From Actinophytocola xanthii (GTDB lineage Bacteria; Actinomycetota; Actinomycetes; Mycobacteriales; Pseudonocardiaceae): 64,000 bases of DNA. The stretch's first letter is position 1. Every line of letters begins with the position of its first letter. The notes beneath the pieces are model-generated. The model was given only the letters and a program-made list of their open reading frames with translations, made no database searches and was not told the origin of the DNA. Shown here in pieces: positions 33,833 through 42,760 of the stretch. Location: NCBI RefSeq assembly GCF_001921205.1, contig NZ_MSIE01000007.1, forward strand, positions 62,001 to 126,000, given 5' to 3'. Position numbers and translations under genes: made by a program.

Positions 33833-36193
33833 TCAGGTGACCTGGAGGCCGACGACGCACGTGTCGTCGTCGGTGTTGGAGGCGTTGCCGTGGAGCAGGG
33901 CATCGAGGCGGTCCTCGAGCGGACCCTCGTACTCGGCCGACTTCCGCAGCAGCCGGGCGACGCACTCGTCCCAGTGCGCGTCGCGGCGTTCGATCAGGCC
34001 GTCGGTGTACAGCAGGAGCGTGTCGTCCTGCTCCAGCCGCACCTGGTCCTCGGTGTAGGTCGCGTTCTCCGACGCGCCGAGCAGCACGCCCCGCAGGGCG
34101 GGCAACGCCATCGCGTCGTGCCCACGCACCAGGACCGGGGTGGGGTGCCCGGCGCGTGCCCAGCGCAGGACCCGCGTGTCCGGCTCGTAGATGCCGCAGA
34201 CCGCGGTCGCGAAGATCCGGTCGGCGAGGTGGCGGGCGACGAGGTTCAACCAGGTCAACAGCTGTCCGGGCCCGGCGCCCGTGGCCGCGAGCCCGCGCAG
34301 GGCGTTGCGCAGGACCACCATCCCGGTGGCCGCGGTGATCCCGTGGCCGGCGATGTCGCCGACCGAGATGAGCACCTGCTTGGTCGGCAGCACCAACGCG
34401 TCGTACCAGTCGCCGCCGACCGAGTGGTGCTGCTCGGTGGGCCGGTAGCGCACGGCGATGCGGAGCCCGGACGCCTCGATCGAGGGCTGGGCCGGCATGA
34501 TCGCCTGCTGGAGCTGGAGGGCCAGCCGGTTCTGTTCGGCGATGTGCTGCTCGCTGTGCGCGAGCTGGTCCCGGGTCGCCGACAGCGCGACCTCGGTCCA
34601 GTGCTGCGCGGAGATGTCCTGGTACACCCCGCGGACCATGAGCAGGTGGCCCGCCGCGTCGAGCACCGGTTCGGCGATGACCCGGATATGGCGCGTGATG
34701 CCGTTCGGGCGGACCAGGCGGAACGCGACCGAGCCCGAACGACGGCGGTGCAGGACCGTGCGCAGGAAGGACGTGATGGCCCTGGCGTCGTCGTCGTGGG
34801 CGTAGCGGGTCAGCTGGGCCAGCGGCACGGGGTCGGCCGTCGGCTCGAGCCCGTAGAGCGAGTACAGCTGCGCGCTCCAGGTGATCTCGCCGGTGGCGGT
34901 GTTCTCCTCGAAACCGCCGACCCGCCCCAGCCGCTGCGCGTGCTGGAGCAGCGTCGCCAACCGCGCCGCCTTGTCCTCGACCCGCCAGACCAGGAGCACG
35001 CCGTCGCCGTGGCGGCTGATGCTCACGCTCGCGACGACGGTCAGCGGCACCTGGTCCACCAGCTCGGTGAACCGCATCCGGTCGGCTCGGAAGGGCTCAC
35101 CGGTGGCGTGGACGTGCTCCACCTTCTCGAACAGCTGCCCCGGCCCCGAGGCCATCGGATAGGCCTCCAGCAGCAGCGCACCGTTGATGAGCCCGCGGGG
35201 CCTGCCGGCCGGGTCGACGAACGCGGTGTTGGCGTGGTGGATCCGGAAGTCCATCAACGCGCCGGTCGCGCTCAGCTGGGGCCGCAGCACGAGGGCGGAG
35301 TCGAACAGCCCGTCGGCCAGGGTCACCAGATCGGCCACGTCCGGCCGGGAGCCCCCGGGACCGGTGCCCGTGCCACCGTCCAGGGTGTGCGAGCACAGCT
35401 CGGCCAGCGCCTCGAGCTGGCGCTGGACCTGGGGGGTCTGCGGCTCCAGCGGGTAGGGCCAGCACACCTCCAGCACGCCGAGCAGCCGCCCGCCGGTTCC
35501 CGCGGGGATGGCGACGCGCCCGCCGGACCGGCCGATCGAGGGCAGCCCCGAGCTCTGCAGGTCCTCCACCCAGACCGTCGCCCGTTCCGCCAGGGCCCGG
35601 CGGGCGAGGGTGGCCACCCCCGGCGGGACGTGCCGCCACCGGGTCGCCTCGTCGGGGGCGATACCGGCGAACCCGGCCAGGGACAGCGACGAGTCCGCGG
35701 CCGCGGCCCAGATCGCGACCGCACTCGCCCCGAGCGGAGCGACCGCGTGGGCCAGCATCGACTCGGCGACCCGCTGGGAGTCGCCGCCGGCGAGGACGGC
35801 GCTCTCCGCCGTGCGCAGCCGCACCGCGGTCGTCGGCGTCTCGCGGGCCGTCTGCATCATGAACTCGTCGACGACCTCGGTGATCCTGTCCCGGGCCGCC
35901 TGGTTGACCAGGTCGGCCGCAAGCTCGAGCGGCGTGATCCCGGCCTGCTCGGCGAGCGACCCCAGCTGTCGCGCGGCCTGCGCCGGCCCGAGGTGCAGCC
36001 GCTCGACCAGCACGCCCTTGGCCATCTCGATCAGTGCGCGACCCTCCGCGGCCGCGTGCGCCTCCGCGACCTCGCCGCGCAGCTTCTCCACGGTCGCGGC
36101 GAGCCGGGACAGCGTGGTGGCCGAGGGCGGTACCGGGGCGTCCGGCTCGGTCACCGTACCGGTCCCGGCGTTGGCCTCGGGGCCGTCGATCAC
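33833..36193 (-). CDS. ANTAR-GAF-PAS-SpoIIE signalling protein phosphatase
   Basis: 786 residues, soluble. Domains in order: an N-terminal ANTAR-like helical RNA-binding module (about 45-105, ALIEMAKGVLVERLHL), a GAF domain (about 125-270), two PAS-type sensor regions (about 285-400 and 415-530), a short coiled coil, and a C-terminal SpoIIE PP2C-type phosphatase (about 575-785) with VGGDWYDAL, GDIAGHGITAA and DDTCVVGL metal-binding Asp motifs. Such proteins dephosphorylate anti-sigma-factor antagonists. ANTAR at the N-terminus is an unusual position. The GTG start overlaps the stop of the hybrid kinase gene by 4 bases (GTGA), so kinase and phosphatase are co-produced. Confidence 0.9.
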   Translation of the reverse strand: MIDGPEANAGTGTVTEPDAPVPPSATTLSRLAATVEKLRGEVAEAHAAAEGRALIEMAKGVLVERLHLGPAQAARQLGSLAEQAGITPLELAADLVNQAARDRITEVVDEFMMQTARETPTTAVRLRTAESAVLAGGDSQRVAESMLAHAVAPLGASAVAIWAAAADSSLSLAGFAGIAPDEATRWRHVPPGVATLARRALAERATVWVEDLQSSGLPSIGRSGGRVAIPAGTGGRLLGVLEVCWPYPLEPQTPQVQRQLEALAELCSHTLDGGTGTGPGGSRPDVADLVTLADGLFDSALVLRPQLSATGALMDFRIHHANTAFVDPAGRPRGLINGALLLEAYPMASGPGQLFEKVEHVHATGEPFRADRMRFTELVDQVPLTVVASVSISRHGDGVLLVWRVEDKAARLATLLQHAQRLGRVGGFEENTATGEITWSAQLYSLYGLEPTADPVPLAQLTRYAHDDDARAITSFLRTVLHRRRSGSVAFRLVRPNGITRHIRVIAEPVLDAAGHLLMVRGVYQDISAQHWTEVALSATRDQLAHSEQHIAEQNRLALQLQQAIMPAQPSIEASGLRIAVRYRPTEQHHSVGGDWYDALVLPTKQVLISVGDIAGHGITAATGMVVLRNALRGLAATGAGPGQLLTWLNLVARHLADRIFATAVCGIYEPDTRVLRWARAGHPTPVLVRGHDAMALPALRGVLLGASENATYTEDQVRLEQDDTLLLYTDGLIERRDAHWDECVARLLRKSAEYEGPLEDRLDALLHGNASNTDDDTCVVGLQVT

Positions 36194-39100
36194 TGGCCGA
36201 ACCACCGCTTCACGCAGGCGACCAGGTGGTCGGCGTCGACCGGCTTGGTCACGTAGTCGTTCGCGCCGGACGCGAGGCTCTTCTCCCGGTCCCCCAGCAT
36301 CGCCTTGGCGGTGACCGCGATGATCGGCAGCGACGCGTGCTCAGGCATCGCCCGGATGGCGGCGGTGGCGGCGTAACCGTCCATCTCCGGCATCATCACG
36401 TCCATCAGCACGAGGTCGATCTCCGGGTGCGCGGTGAGGGTCTCGATGCCCTCCCTGCCGTTCTCCGCGTGCAGGACGTGCACGCCGTGCAGCTCGAGGA
36501 TGCTGCTCAGGGCGAAGAGGTTCCTGGCGTCGTCGTCGACGATCAGCACCGTGCGGCCCGCGAGCTTCCCGTCGATCTCCTGCGGGACCGGTCGGGGCGC
36601 CTCCTCGCGGCGGACCAGGGGCACCACGTCGCCGGGTGCCTTCGCGGCGAGGTGCAGCGCGATCCGCTCCCGCAGCTCGTCCAGGCTGGACAGCATCTCC
36701 AGGGGCTGGCTGCCGATCCTGGCCTGGAGCAGGCGCTCCTGCTCGGGGTCCACCCGCCGGCTGTTGTGGGCGAGGACCGGCACCGTGCGCAGGGCCGAGT
36801 CGCCGTCCATGGTCTCCAGGAGCTGCACCGCGGACTTGCCGAGGATGTCCAGCTCCAGCACGACGCAGTGGAACGCCTCGGCGGCGAGGGCCTCGGCTGC
36901 CTCCTGGGCACCCACGACCGACACGACCTGCACCGGACCCCGCGGGTCGTGGCTGCCCGCGACGTCGGCCGCGGCACTCTCCGCGACCAGCGAGAGCAGG
37001 CCCTGCGGCCGTTCCTCCACGACCAGCAGCCTGCGCCGCGGGGCCGAGCCGTCCTCGGCCGGGGTGCCCGCGGCCGAGTCCGACGCGGTGAGCTGCCCGT
37101 TGCCCGCGCCACGGGGCTCCTCGGCCTGGCCGCCGTCGGAGAAGTCCGGTCGCACGACCGGCAGGTAGAGGGTGAAGGTGCTGCCGGCGCCGAGCGCGCT
37201 GTCGGCGGTGATGGCACCGCCGAGCAGGTAGGCGATCTCCCGGCTGATCGACAGGCCGAGCCCGGTTCCGCCGTACTTGCGGCTGGTCGTGCCGTCCGCC
37301 TGCTGGAACGCACCGAAGATCGACTCCAGCTGGTGCTCGGCGATGCCGATACCGGTGTCGATGACGCGGAAGGCGATGGCCGGCCCGTGCCGCCGGACGG
37401 CCGCCGGGACCTCCTTCGGGGAGGCGGGCTCGATGTGCAGCTCCACCCCGCCGGTCTCGGTGAACTTCACCGCGTTGGACAGCAGGTTGCCCAGCACCTG
37501 CCGCAGCCGCGAGTCGTCGGTGACGATCTCGGTGGCGACGTCGGGAGCGGTCGTGACCGTGAAACCCAGGCTCTTCTGGGTCGTCATCGGGCGGAACGTG
37601 GCCTCCACGTAGTCCAGCAACCGGTGCAGCGGCACCTTCTCCGGGTTGATGTCCATCTTGCCGGCCTCGACCTTGGAGAGGTCGAGGATGTCGTTGATCA
37701 GCTGGAGCAGGTCGGACCCGGCGGAGTGGATGATGCCCGCGTACTCCACCTGCTTGGGGGTGAGGTTGCGGTTGGGGTTCTGCGCGAGCAGCTGGGCCAG
37801 GATCAGCAGGCTGTTGAGCGGGGTGCGCAGCTCGTGGCTCATGTTGGCCAGGAACTCCGACTTGTACTTGGAGGCCAGCGCGAGCTGCTGGGCTCGGGCC
37901 TCCAGCTCCTGCCGCGCCTGCTCGATCTCCAGGTTCTTGGTCTCGATGTCCCGGTTCTGGGTGGCCAGCAGCGCCGCCTTCTCCTCGAGCTCGGCGTTGG
38001 AGAGCTGGAGCTCCTCCTGCCTGGCCTGCAGCTCCTCGGACCGGGCCTGCAGCTCGGTGGCCAGCCGCTGGGACTCGACCAGGAGCTCGTCGGTCCGGGC
38101 GTTGGCGATGATCGTGTTGACGTTCACCCCCACCGTCTCCATCAGCTGCTCGAGGAAGTCGCGGTGGATGCTGGTGAACGGCTGCACCGAGGCCAGCTCG
38201 ATCACCCCGAGCACCTGCTCCTCCACCACCATCGGGAGCAGGATCAGGTTGACCGGCGCGACCCGGCCGAGGCCGGAGGAGATCGTGAGGTAGTCGGCGG
38301 GGATGTCGCCGACCAGGATGGGCCGGCGGCTGCGCGCGGCCTGCCCGACCAGCGACTGGCCGAAGACGAACCGGGGTGCCGTGCCGACCGGGTCCGGGCT
38401 GCCGTAGGAGCCGATCAGCTTCAGCTCCGGCGTCTCCGAGGCGTCATCGGCCAGGTAGAACGCGCCGTACTGGGCCGAGACGAGCGGGGTCAGCTCATCC
38501 ATGATCAGCTCGGCGACCACGCCGAGGTCGCGGCGCCCCTGCATCAGGCTGGAGATGTGGGCGAGGTTGGTCTTGAGCCAGTCCTGGTCCTGGTTGGCCT
38601 TGGTGGTCTCGCGCAGCGACTCCACCATCGAGTTGATGTTGTCCTTCAGCTCGGCCACCTCGCCGGAGGCCTCCACGGTGATCGACCGGGTGAGGTCGCC
38701 CTCGGCGACGGCGCTGGTCACCCCGGCGATGGCCCGGACCTGCCGGGTGAGGTTGCCGGCGAGCTCGTTCACGTTCTCGGTGAGGCGCTTCCAGGTGCCC
38801 GAGACACCCTCCACCTCGGCCTGCCCACCCAGCCGGCCCTCGCTGCCGACCTCGCGCGCCACGCGGGTGACCTCGGCGGCGAACGCGGAGAGCTGGTCGA
38901 CCATCGTGTTGATCGTGGTCTTGAGGGCCAGGATCTCGCCGCGGGCGTCGACGTCGATCTTGCGCGTGAGGTCGCCCTGCGCGACCGCCGTGGTCACCTG
39001 GGCGATGTTGCGCACCTGGTTGGTCAGGTTGTTCGCCATCGAGTTGACGTTGTCGGTGAGGTCCTTCCAGGTCCCCGCCACGTTGGGCACCCTCGCCTGG

Positions 39101-41022
39101 CCGCCGAGGATGCCCTCGGTGCCCACCTCGCGCGCCACGCGCGTCACCTCGTCGGCGAACGCCGACAGCGTGTCCACCATCGTGTTGATCACACCGGCCA
39201 GGGCGGCCACCTCGCCCTTGGCCTCCACCGTGATCTTCTGGGACAGGTCGCCGCGCGCGACGGCGGTGGCGACCTGGGCGATCGACCGCACCTGGCCGGT
39301 GAGGTTGGACGCCATCACGTTGACGTTGTCGGTGAGGTCCTTCCACGTCCCGGACACGCCGCGCACTGTGGCCTGGCCGCCGAGGTTGCCCTCGGTGCCG
39401 ACCTCGCGGGACACCCGGGTGACCTCGTCGGCGAAGGCCGAGAGCTGGTCGACCATCGTGTTGATGGTCTCCTTCAGCTCCAGGATCTCGCCCCGCGCGT
39501 CCACCCGGATCTTCTGGGTCATGTCGCCGCGGGCCACCGCCGTGGTCACCTGGGCGATCGAACGCACCTGGGCGGTCAGGTTGTCCGCCATGACGTTGAC
39601 GGACTCGGTCAGATCCTTCCAGGTGCCGGAGACGCCCTTGACGTCGGCCTGACCACCCAACCGCCCCTCGGTGCCGACCTCCCGCGACACCCGGGTCACC
39701 TCGTCGGCGAACGACGAGAGCTGGTCGACCATCGTGTTGATGGTCTCCTTCAGCTCCAGGATCTCGCCCCGCGCGTCCACCCGGATCTTCTGCGTGAGGT
39801 CACCGCGGGCCACCGCCGTCGCGACCTGGGCGATCGAGCGCACCTGGGCGGTCAGGTTGCCGGCCATGAAGTTCACCGAGTCGGTCAGGTCGCGCCAGGT
39901 GCCCGAGACACCCTTCACGTCGGCCTGCCCGCCGAGGATGCCCTCGGTGCCGACCTCCCGCGACACCCGGGTGACCTCGTCGGCGAACGAGGACAGCTGG
40001 TCGACCATCGTGTTGACCGTGTTCTTCAGCTCGAGGATCTCGCCCCGCGCGGTCACGGTGATCTTCTGGGAGAGGTCGCCGCCCGCCACCGCCGTGGTGA
40101 CCTGGGCGATGTTGCGAACCTGGTCGGTGAGGTTGCCGGCCATGAAGTTCACCGAGTCGGTCAGGTCGCGCCAGATGCCCGAGACACCCGTCACGTCGGC
40201 CTGCCCGCCGAGGAGGCCCTCGCTGCCGACCTCCCGGGCCACCCGGGTGACCTCGTCGGCGAAAGAGGACAGCTGGTCGACCATCGTGTTGATGGTCTCC
40301 TTCAGCTCCAGGAGCTCGCCCCGCGCGTCCACCCCGATCTTCTGCGTGAGGTCACCGCGGGCCACCGCCGTGGTGACCTGGGCGATGTTGCGAACCTGGT
40401 CGGTGAGGTTGCCGGCCATGAAGTTCACCGAGTCGGTCAGGTCGCGCCAGACGCCGGCGACGCCGGGCACCTGGGCCTGGCCGCCGAGTTGGCCCTCGCT
40501 GCCGACCTCCCTGGCCACCCGGGTGACCTCGTCGGCGAAAGAGGACAGCTGGTCGACCATCGTGTTGACGGTGTCCTTCAGCTCGAGGATCTCACCGCGG
40601 GCGTCCACGTCGATCTTCTGGGACAGGTCGCCCCGCGCCACCGCGGTGGCGACCTGGGCGATGTCGCGGACCTGGCTGGTGAGGTTGCCCGCCATCGCGT
40701 TCACCGAGTCGGTGAGGTCCGCCCAGGTGCCGGAGACGCCGGGCACCTCGGCCTGGCCGCCGAGCCGGCCCTCGCTGCCGACCTCCCGTGCGACCCGGGT
40801 CACCTCCGAGGTGAACAGCGACAGCTGGTCGACCATGCCGTTGAAGACCGTCGCGATCTCGCCGAGGATGCCGTCGGCCTCCTCGGGCAGCCGGGTGCGG
40901 AAGTCCCCGTCGCGTACCGCGGTCAACCCGGCCAGGAGCTGGCGCAGCTCGACCTGGTCCCCCACCACGACCCCGCCCACGAGATCGTCATGAGCGGGTC
41001 GACGAGCAACCTCTGCCGCCAT
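36190..41022 (-). CDS. Multi-HAMP hybrid histidine kinase
   Basis: 1610 residues, no membrane segment. The N-terminal half (about 30-810) contains eight copies of a 92-residue HAMP-pair unit, each with [23 protein letters not shown]-type and LTDSVNxMAxNLTxQVRxIAQV-type helices. A GAF domain follows (about 830-1000), then a coiled coil, HisKA with His1063 (SHELRTP), HATPase ([17 protein letters not shown]), a degenerate receiver (about 1345-1470; VVLELDI, with Glu at the phospho-Asp site) and a complete receiver with Asp1541 ([12 protein letters not shown]). The architecture is that of fungal NIK1-type osmosensor kinases and their bacterial relatives. ATG at 41022 has GAGGTG upstream. The gene is coupled to the SpoIIE phosphatase. 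Confidence 0.92.
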   Translation of the reverse strand: MAAEVARRPAHDDLVGGVVVGDQVELRQLLAGLTAVRDGDFRTRLPEEADGILGEIATVFNGMVDQLSLFTSEVTRVAREVGSEGRLGGQAEVPGVSGTWADLTDSVNAMAGNLTSQVRDIAQVATAVARGDLSQKIDVDARGEILELKDTVNTMVDQLSSFADEVTRVAREVGSEGQLGGQAQVPGVAGVWRDLTDSVNFMAGNLTDQVRNIAQVTTAVARGDLTQKIGVDARGELLELKETINTMVDQLSSFADEVTRVAREVGSEGLLGGQADVTGVSGIWRDLTDSVNFMAGNLTDQVRNIAQVTTAVAGGDLSQKITVTARGEILELKNTVNTMVDQLSSFADEVTRVSREVGTEGILGGQADVKGVSGTWRDLTDSVNFMAGNLTAQVRSIAQVATAVARGDLTQKIRVDARGEILELKETINTMVDQLSSFADEVTRVSREVGTEGRLGGQADVKGVSGTWKDLTESVNVMADNLTAQVRSIAQVTTAVARGDMTQKIRVDARGEILELKETINTMVDQLSAFADEVTRVSREVGTEGNLGGQATVRGVSGTWKDLTDNVNVMASNLTGQVRSIAQVATAVARGDLSQKITVEAKGEVAALAGVINTMVDTLSAFADEVTRVAREVGTEGILGGQARVPNVAGTWKDLTDNVNSMANNLTNQVRNIAQVTTAVAQGDLTRKIDVDARGEILALKTTINTMVDQLSAFAAEVTRVAREVGSEGRLGGQAEVEGVSGTWKRLTENVNELAGNLTRQVRAIAGVTSAVAEGDLTRSITVEASGEVAELKDNINSMVESLRETTKANQDQDWLKTNLAHISSLMQGRRDLGVVAELIMDELTPLVSAQYGAFYLADDASETPELKLIGSYGSPDPVGTAPRFVFGQSLVGQAARSRRPILVGDIPADYLTISSGLGRVAPVNLILLPMVVEEQVLGVIELASVQPFTSIHRDFLEQLMETVGVNVNTIIANARTDELLVESQRLATELQARSEELQARQEELQLSNAELEEKAALLATQNRDIETKNLEIEQARQELEARAQQLALASKYKSEFLANMSHELRTPLNSLLILAQLLAQNPNRNLTPKQVEYAGIIHSAGSDLLQLINDILDLSKVEAGKMDINPEKVPLHRLLDYVEATFRPMTTQKSLGFTVTTAPDVATEIVTDDSRLRQVLGNLLSNAVKFTETGGVELHIEPASPKEVPAAVRRHGPAIAFRVIDTGIGIAEHQLESIFGAFQQADGTTSRKYGGTGLGLSISREIAYLLGGAITADSALGAGSTFTLYLPVVRPDFSDGGQAEEPRGAGNGQLTASDSAAGTPAEDGSAPRRRLLVVEERPQGLLSLVAESAAADVAGSHDPRGPVQVVSVVGAQEAAEALAAEAFHCVVLELDILGKSAVQLLETMDGDSALRTVPVLAHNSRRVDPEQERLLQARIGSQPLEMLSSLDELRERIALHLAAKAPGDVVPLVRREEAPRPVPQEIDGKLAGRTVLIVDDDARNLFALSSILELHGVHVLHAENGREGIETLTAHPEIDLVLMDVMMPEMDGYAATAAIRAMPEHASLPIIAVTAKAMLGDREKSLASGANDYVTKPVDADHLVACVKRWFGQ
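38620..40870. repeat. Eight 276-bp tandem repeats encoding HAMP pairs
   Basis: Inside the hybrid kinase gene, units of 276 bases recur in phase, recognisable by a TCGTCGGCGAA-type landmark near 39150, 39427, 39703, 39979, 40255 and 40531. Adjacent central units are nearly identical over long stretches, which marks gene conversion or recent duplication. Outer units are more diverged. Confidence 0.85.
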
Positions 41023-41221
41023 GTCTGACACCTCGTACCCCATCCGCTCGTCCAGCTCGAACCACGCCCAGTGCAGCACCGGGGCTGGGGGAGCATAATC
41101 GCCGCGTTCGGCACACTCCGTGCAGCCAAGCATCACAGATGACCACGGCCATGTCGAAGACTCGAACGCCGAGCGGCGGAGCCGGTCGCCCACCTCCGAC
41201 CCGCCCGTATGCTCCGGCCGC

Positions 41222-42760
41222 GTGCGGTATCTGACGGTGGACGACCTCACGGACGTCGAACGCCGCCTCGTCGACGCGGTGGCGAGCGGCGAACCGCTCG
41301 ACCTCGTCGGACCGGACGAGGCGACCGACCCGGCGGCGAGGACCGGTTGGGGTCCGGAGCGCACCGTTCGCGGTGAGCTGGTGCGCCAGCTCCTGCTCGA
41401 CCGGTTCGGCTGGACCGCCGGCGACCGGCCGGACCCGCGCGGGGTGCGGCTGCGGGGCGCTCGCCTGGCCGGCGGGCTCGACCTCGCGGAGGTCGAGTCC
41501 CGGTTGCCGCTGAGCCTGGTGGACTGCGTGGCCGAGGACACCGTCCGGCTCACCGGCAGCCGGCTGTCCGCGGTGGACCTCTCCGGCCTGGTGGGGACCA
41601 ACGTCGTCGCCCGCGAGGCGACCATCGAACGGGCCATGCGGCTGGCCGGGGCCAGGCTGGAGTGCCGCAGTCCCGAGGGGACCCTCGACCTCGGCGGGAC
41701 GCGGCTCGGGACCTGGCTCGACCTCGCCGGAAGCCACCTGGTCAACACCGACCCGGAGGGTGCCGTGTTCAACGGCAACGACCTGAGCACCGGGGCCGGG
41801 ATCTTCCTCAGCCAGGGCTTCCGCGCCGAGGGCGGCGGACCGCTCGGCACCGTCCGGCTCTCCGGGGCGACGATCGGCGGCCAGGCCGTGCTCACCGGCG
41901 CGTCGCTGCGCAACGCGGCGGGGCCAGCCCTCGTCGCCGACTACCTGAGAACCCGCAGCAACCTGATGCTGGGCGGGGAGTTCCACGCGGAGGGGCGGTA
42001 CGAGAGCGGCACCCTGCGCCTGCTGGGAGCCGACATCGGGGGCCGCCTCGTCGGCGACAACGGCCGGGTCGACGCGATCGACCCCGACCACCTCGCGGTG
42101 AACCTCGCGCAGACCCATGTGGCCGGGGACCTGTTCCTGCCCGCCGACTTCACCGACGGGCTGCTCCTGCTGACCGGCCTGACCTACGACGGGATGGCCC
42201 GCCGGGCGAGCCTGGGCCAGTGGCTGGACATGCTGGCGAACCGGACCCCGCACTACGCCAGCCAACCCTACTTCCAGCTGGCGAGCGCGCACCAGGCGGC
42301 GGGGCATGAGCGCGACGTGCGGCGGATCCACCTGGCCCGGCAGCGGGACCTGCTGCGGCGCGGCGACCTGGACTTCTGGGGTCGCCTCTGGCACCGGATC
42401 ACTGGCCTCACCGTCGGCTACGGCTACCGGCCGGTGACCGCGCTGGTGTGGTGGACCGGCACCGTGGCGTTGTCCGTCCTGCTGATCACCGCGGTGGCCG
42501 GCCCGTCCGGCGCGGTCCAACGCTCGGCGGTCGGGGACGGTCGGCCGAGCGCCTGTTCGGCGGCGGAACAGGTCGGCCTCGCGCTCACGATGGCGACACC
42601 GCTGGTGAAGCCCGGCAGCCAGCAGCCCTGCCTGATCGACACGACCTCGCACGTCGGCCAGGTCGTGATCGCCGGGACCTGGGTCCTGCAGGCCCTCGGC
42701 TGGGCGTTCGTCACGTTGTTCGTCGCGGGCTTCACCGGGTTGGTGCGCAGGTCACCCTGA
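41222..42760 (+). CDS. Pentapeptide/beta-helix-like protein with C-terminal membrane helices
   Basis: About 512 residues. After a helical N-terminus comes a long right-handed beta-helix-like region (about 75-340), rich in spaced Leu and Asp/Gly (VRLRGARLAGGLDLAE, GTVRLSGATIGGQAVLTGASL), similar to pentapeptide-repeat proteins. The last 110 residues have two membrane helices (TALVWWTGTVALSVLLITAVA; WVLQALGWAFVTLFVAGF). Actinomycete relatives are annotated as membrane-associated oxidoreductases, but I see no cofactor motif. The GTG at 41222 follows a TATGCT -10-like hexamer by about 9 bases, so it may be leaderless. It diverges from the multi-HAMP kinase, and its stop overlaps that of the next kinase gene. 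Confidence 0.72.
   Translation: MRYLTVDDLTDVERRLVDAVASGEPLDLVGPDEATDPAARTGWGPERTVRGELVRQLLLDRFGWTAGDRPDPRGVRLRGARLAGGLDLAEVESRLPLSLVDCVAEDTVRLTGSRLSAVDLSGLVGTNVVAREATIERAMRLAGARLECRSPEGTLDLGGTRLGTWLDLAGSHLVNTDPEGAVFNGNDLSTGAGIFLSQGFRAEGGGPLGTVRLSGATIGGQAVLTGASLRNAAGPALVADYLRTRSNLMLGGEFHAEGRYESGTLRLLGADIGGRLVGDNGRVDAIDPDHLAVNLAQTHVAGDLFLPADFTDGLLLLTGLTYDGMARRASLGQWLDMLANRTPHYASQPYFQLASAHQAAGHERDVRRIHLARQRDLLRRGDLDFWGRLWHRITGLTVGYGYRPVTALVWWTGTVALSVLLITAVAGPSGAVQRSAVGDGRPSACSAAEQVGLALTMATPLVKPGSQQPCLIDTTSHVGQVVIAGTWVLQALGWAFVTLFVAGFTGLVRRSP

Noticed and set aside
38620-40870. Regular 276-bp repeats as mobile or satellite DNA
   Set aside because: They are in-frame coding repeats for HAMP domains in one kinase gene.
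36034-41028. A 1664-codon open frame on the plus strand
   Set aside because: It is the antisense shadow of the multi-HAMP kinase. The high GC at third positions keeps the reverse frame open; it has no family motifs and simply mirrors the 276-bp repeats.
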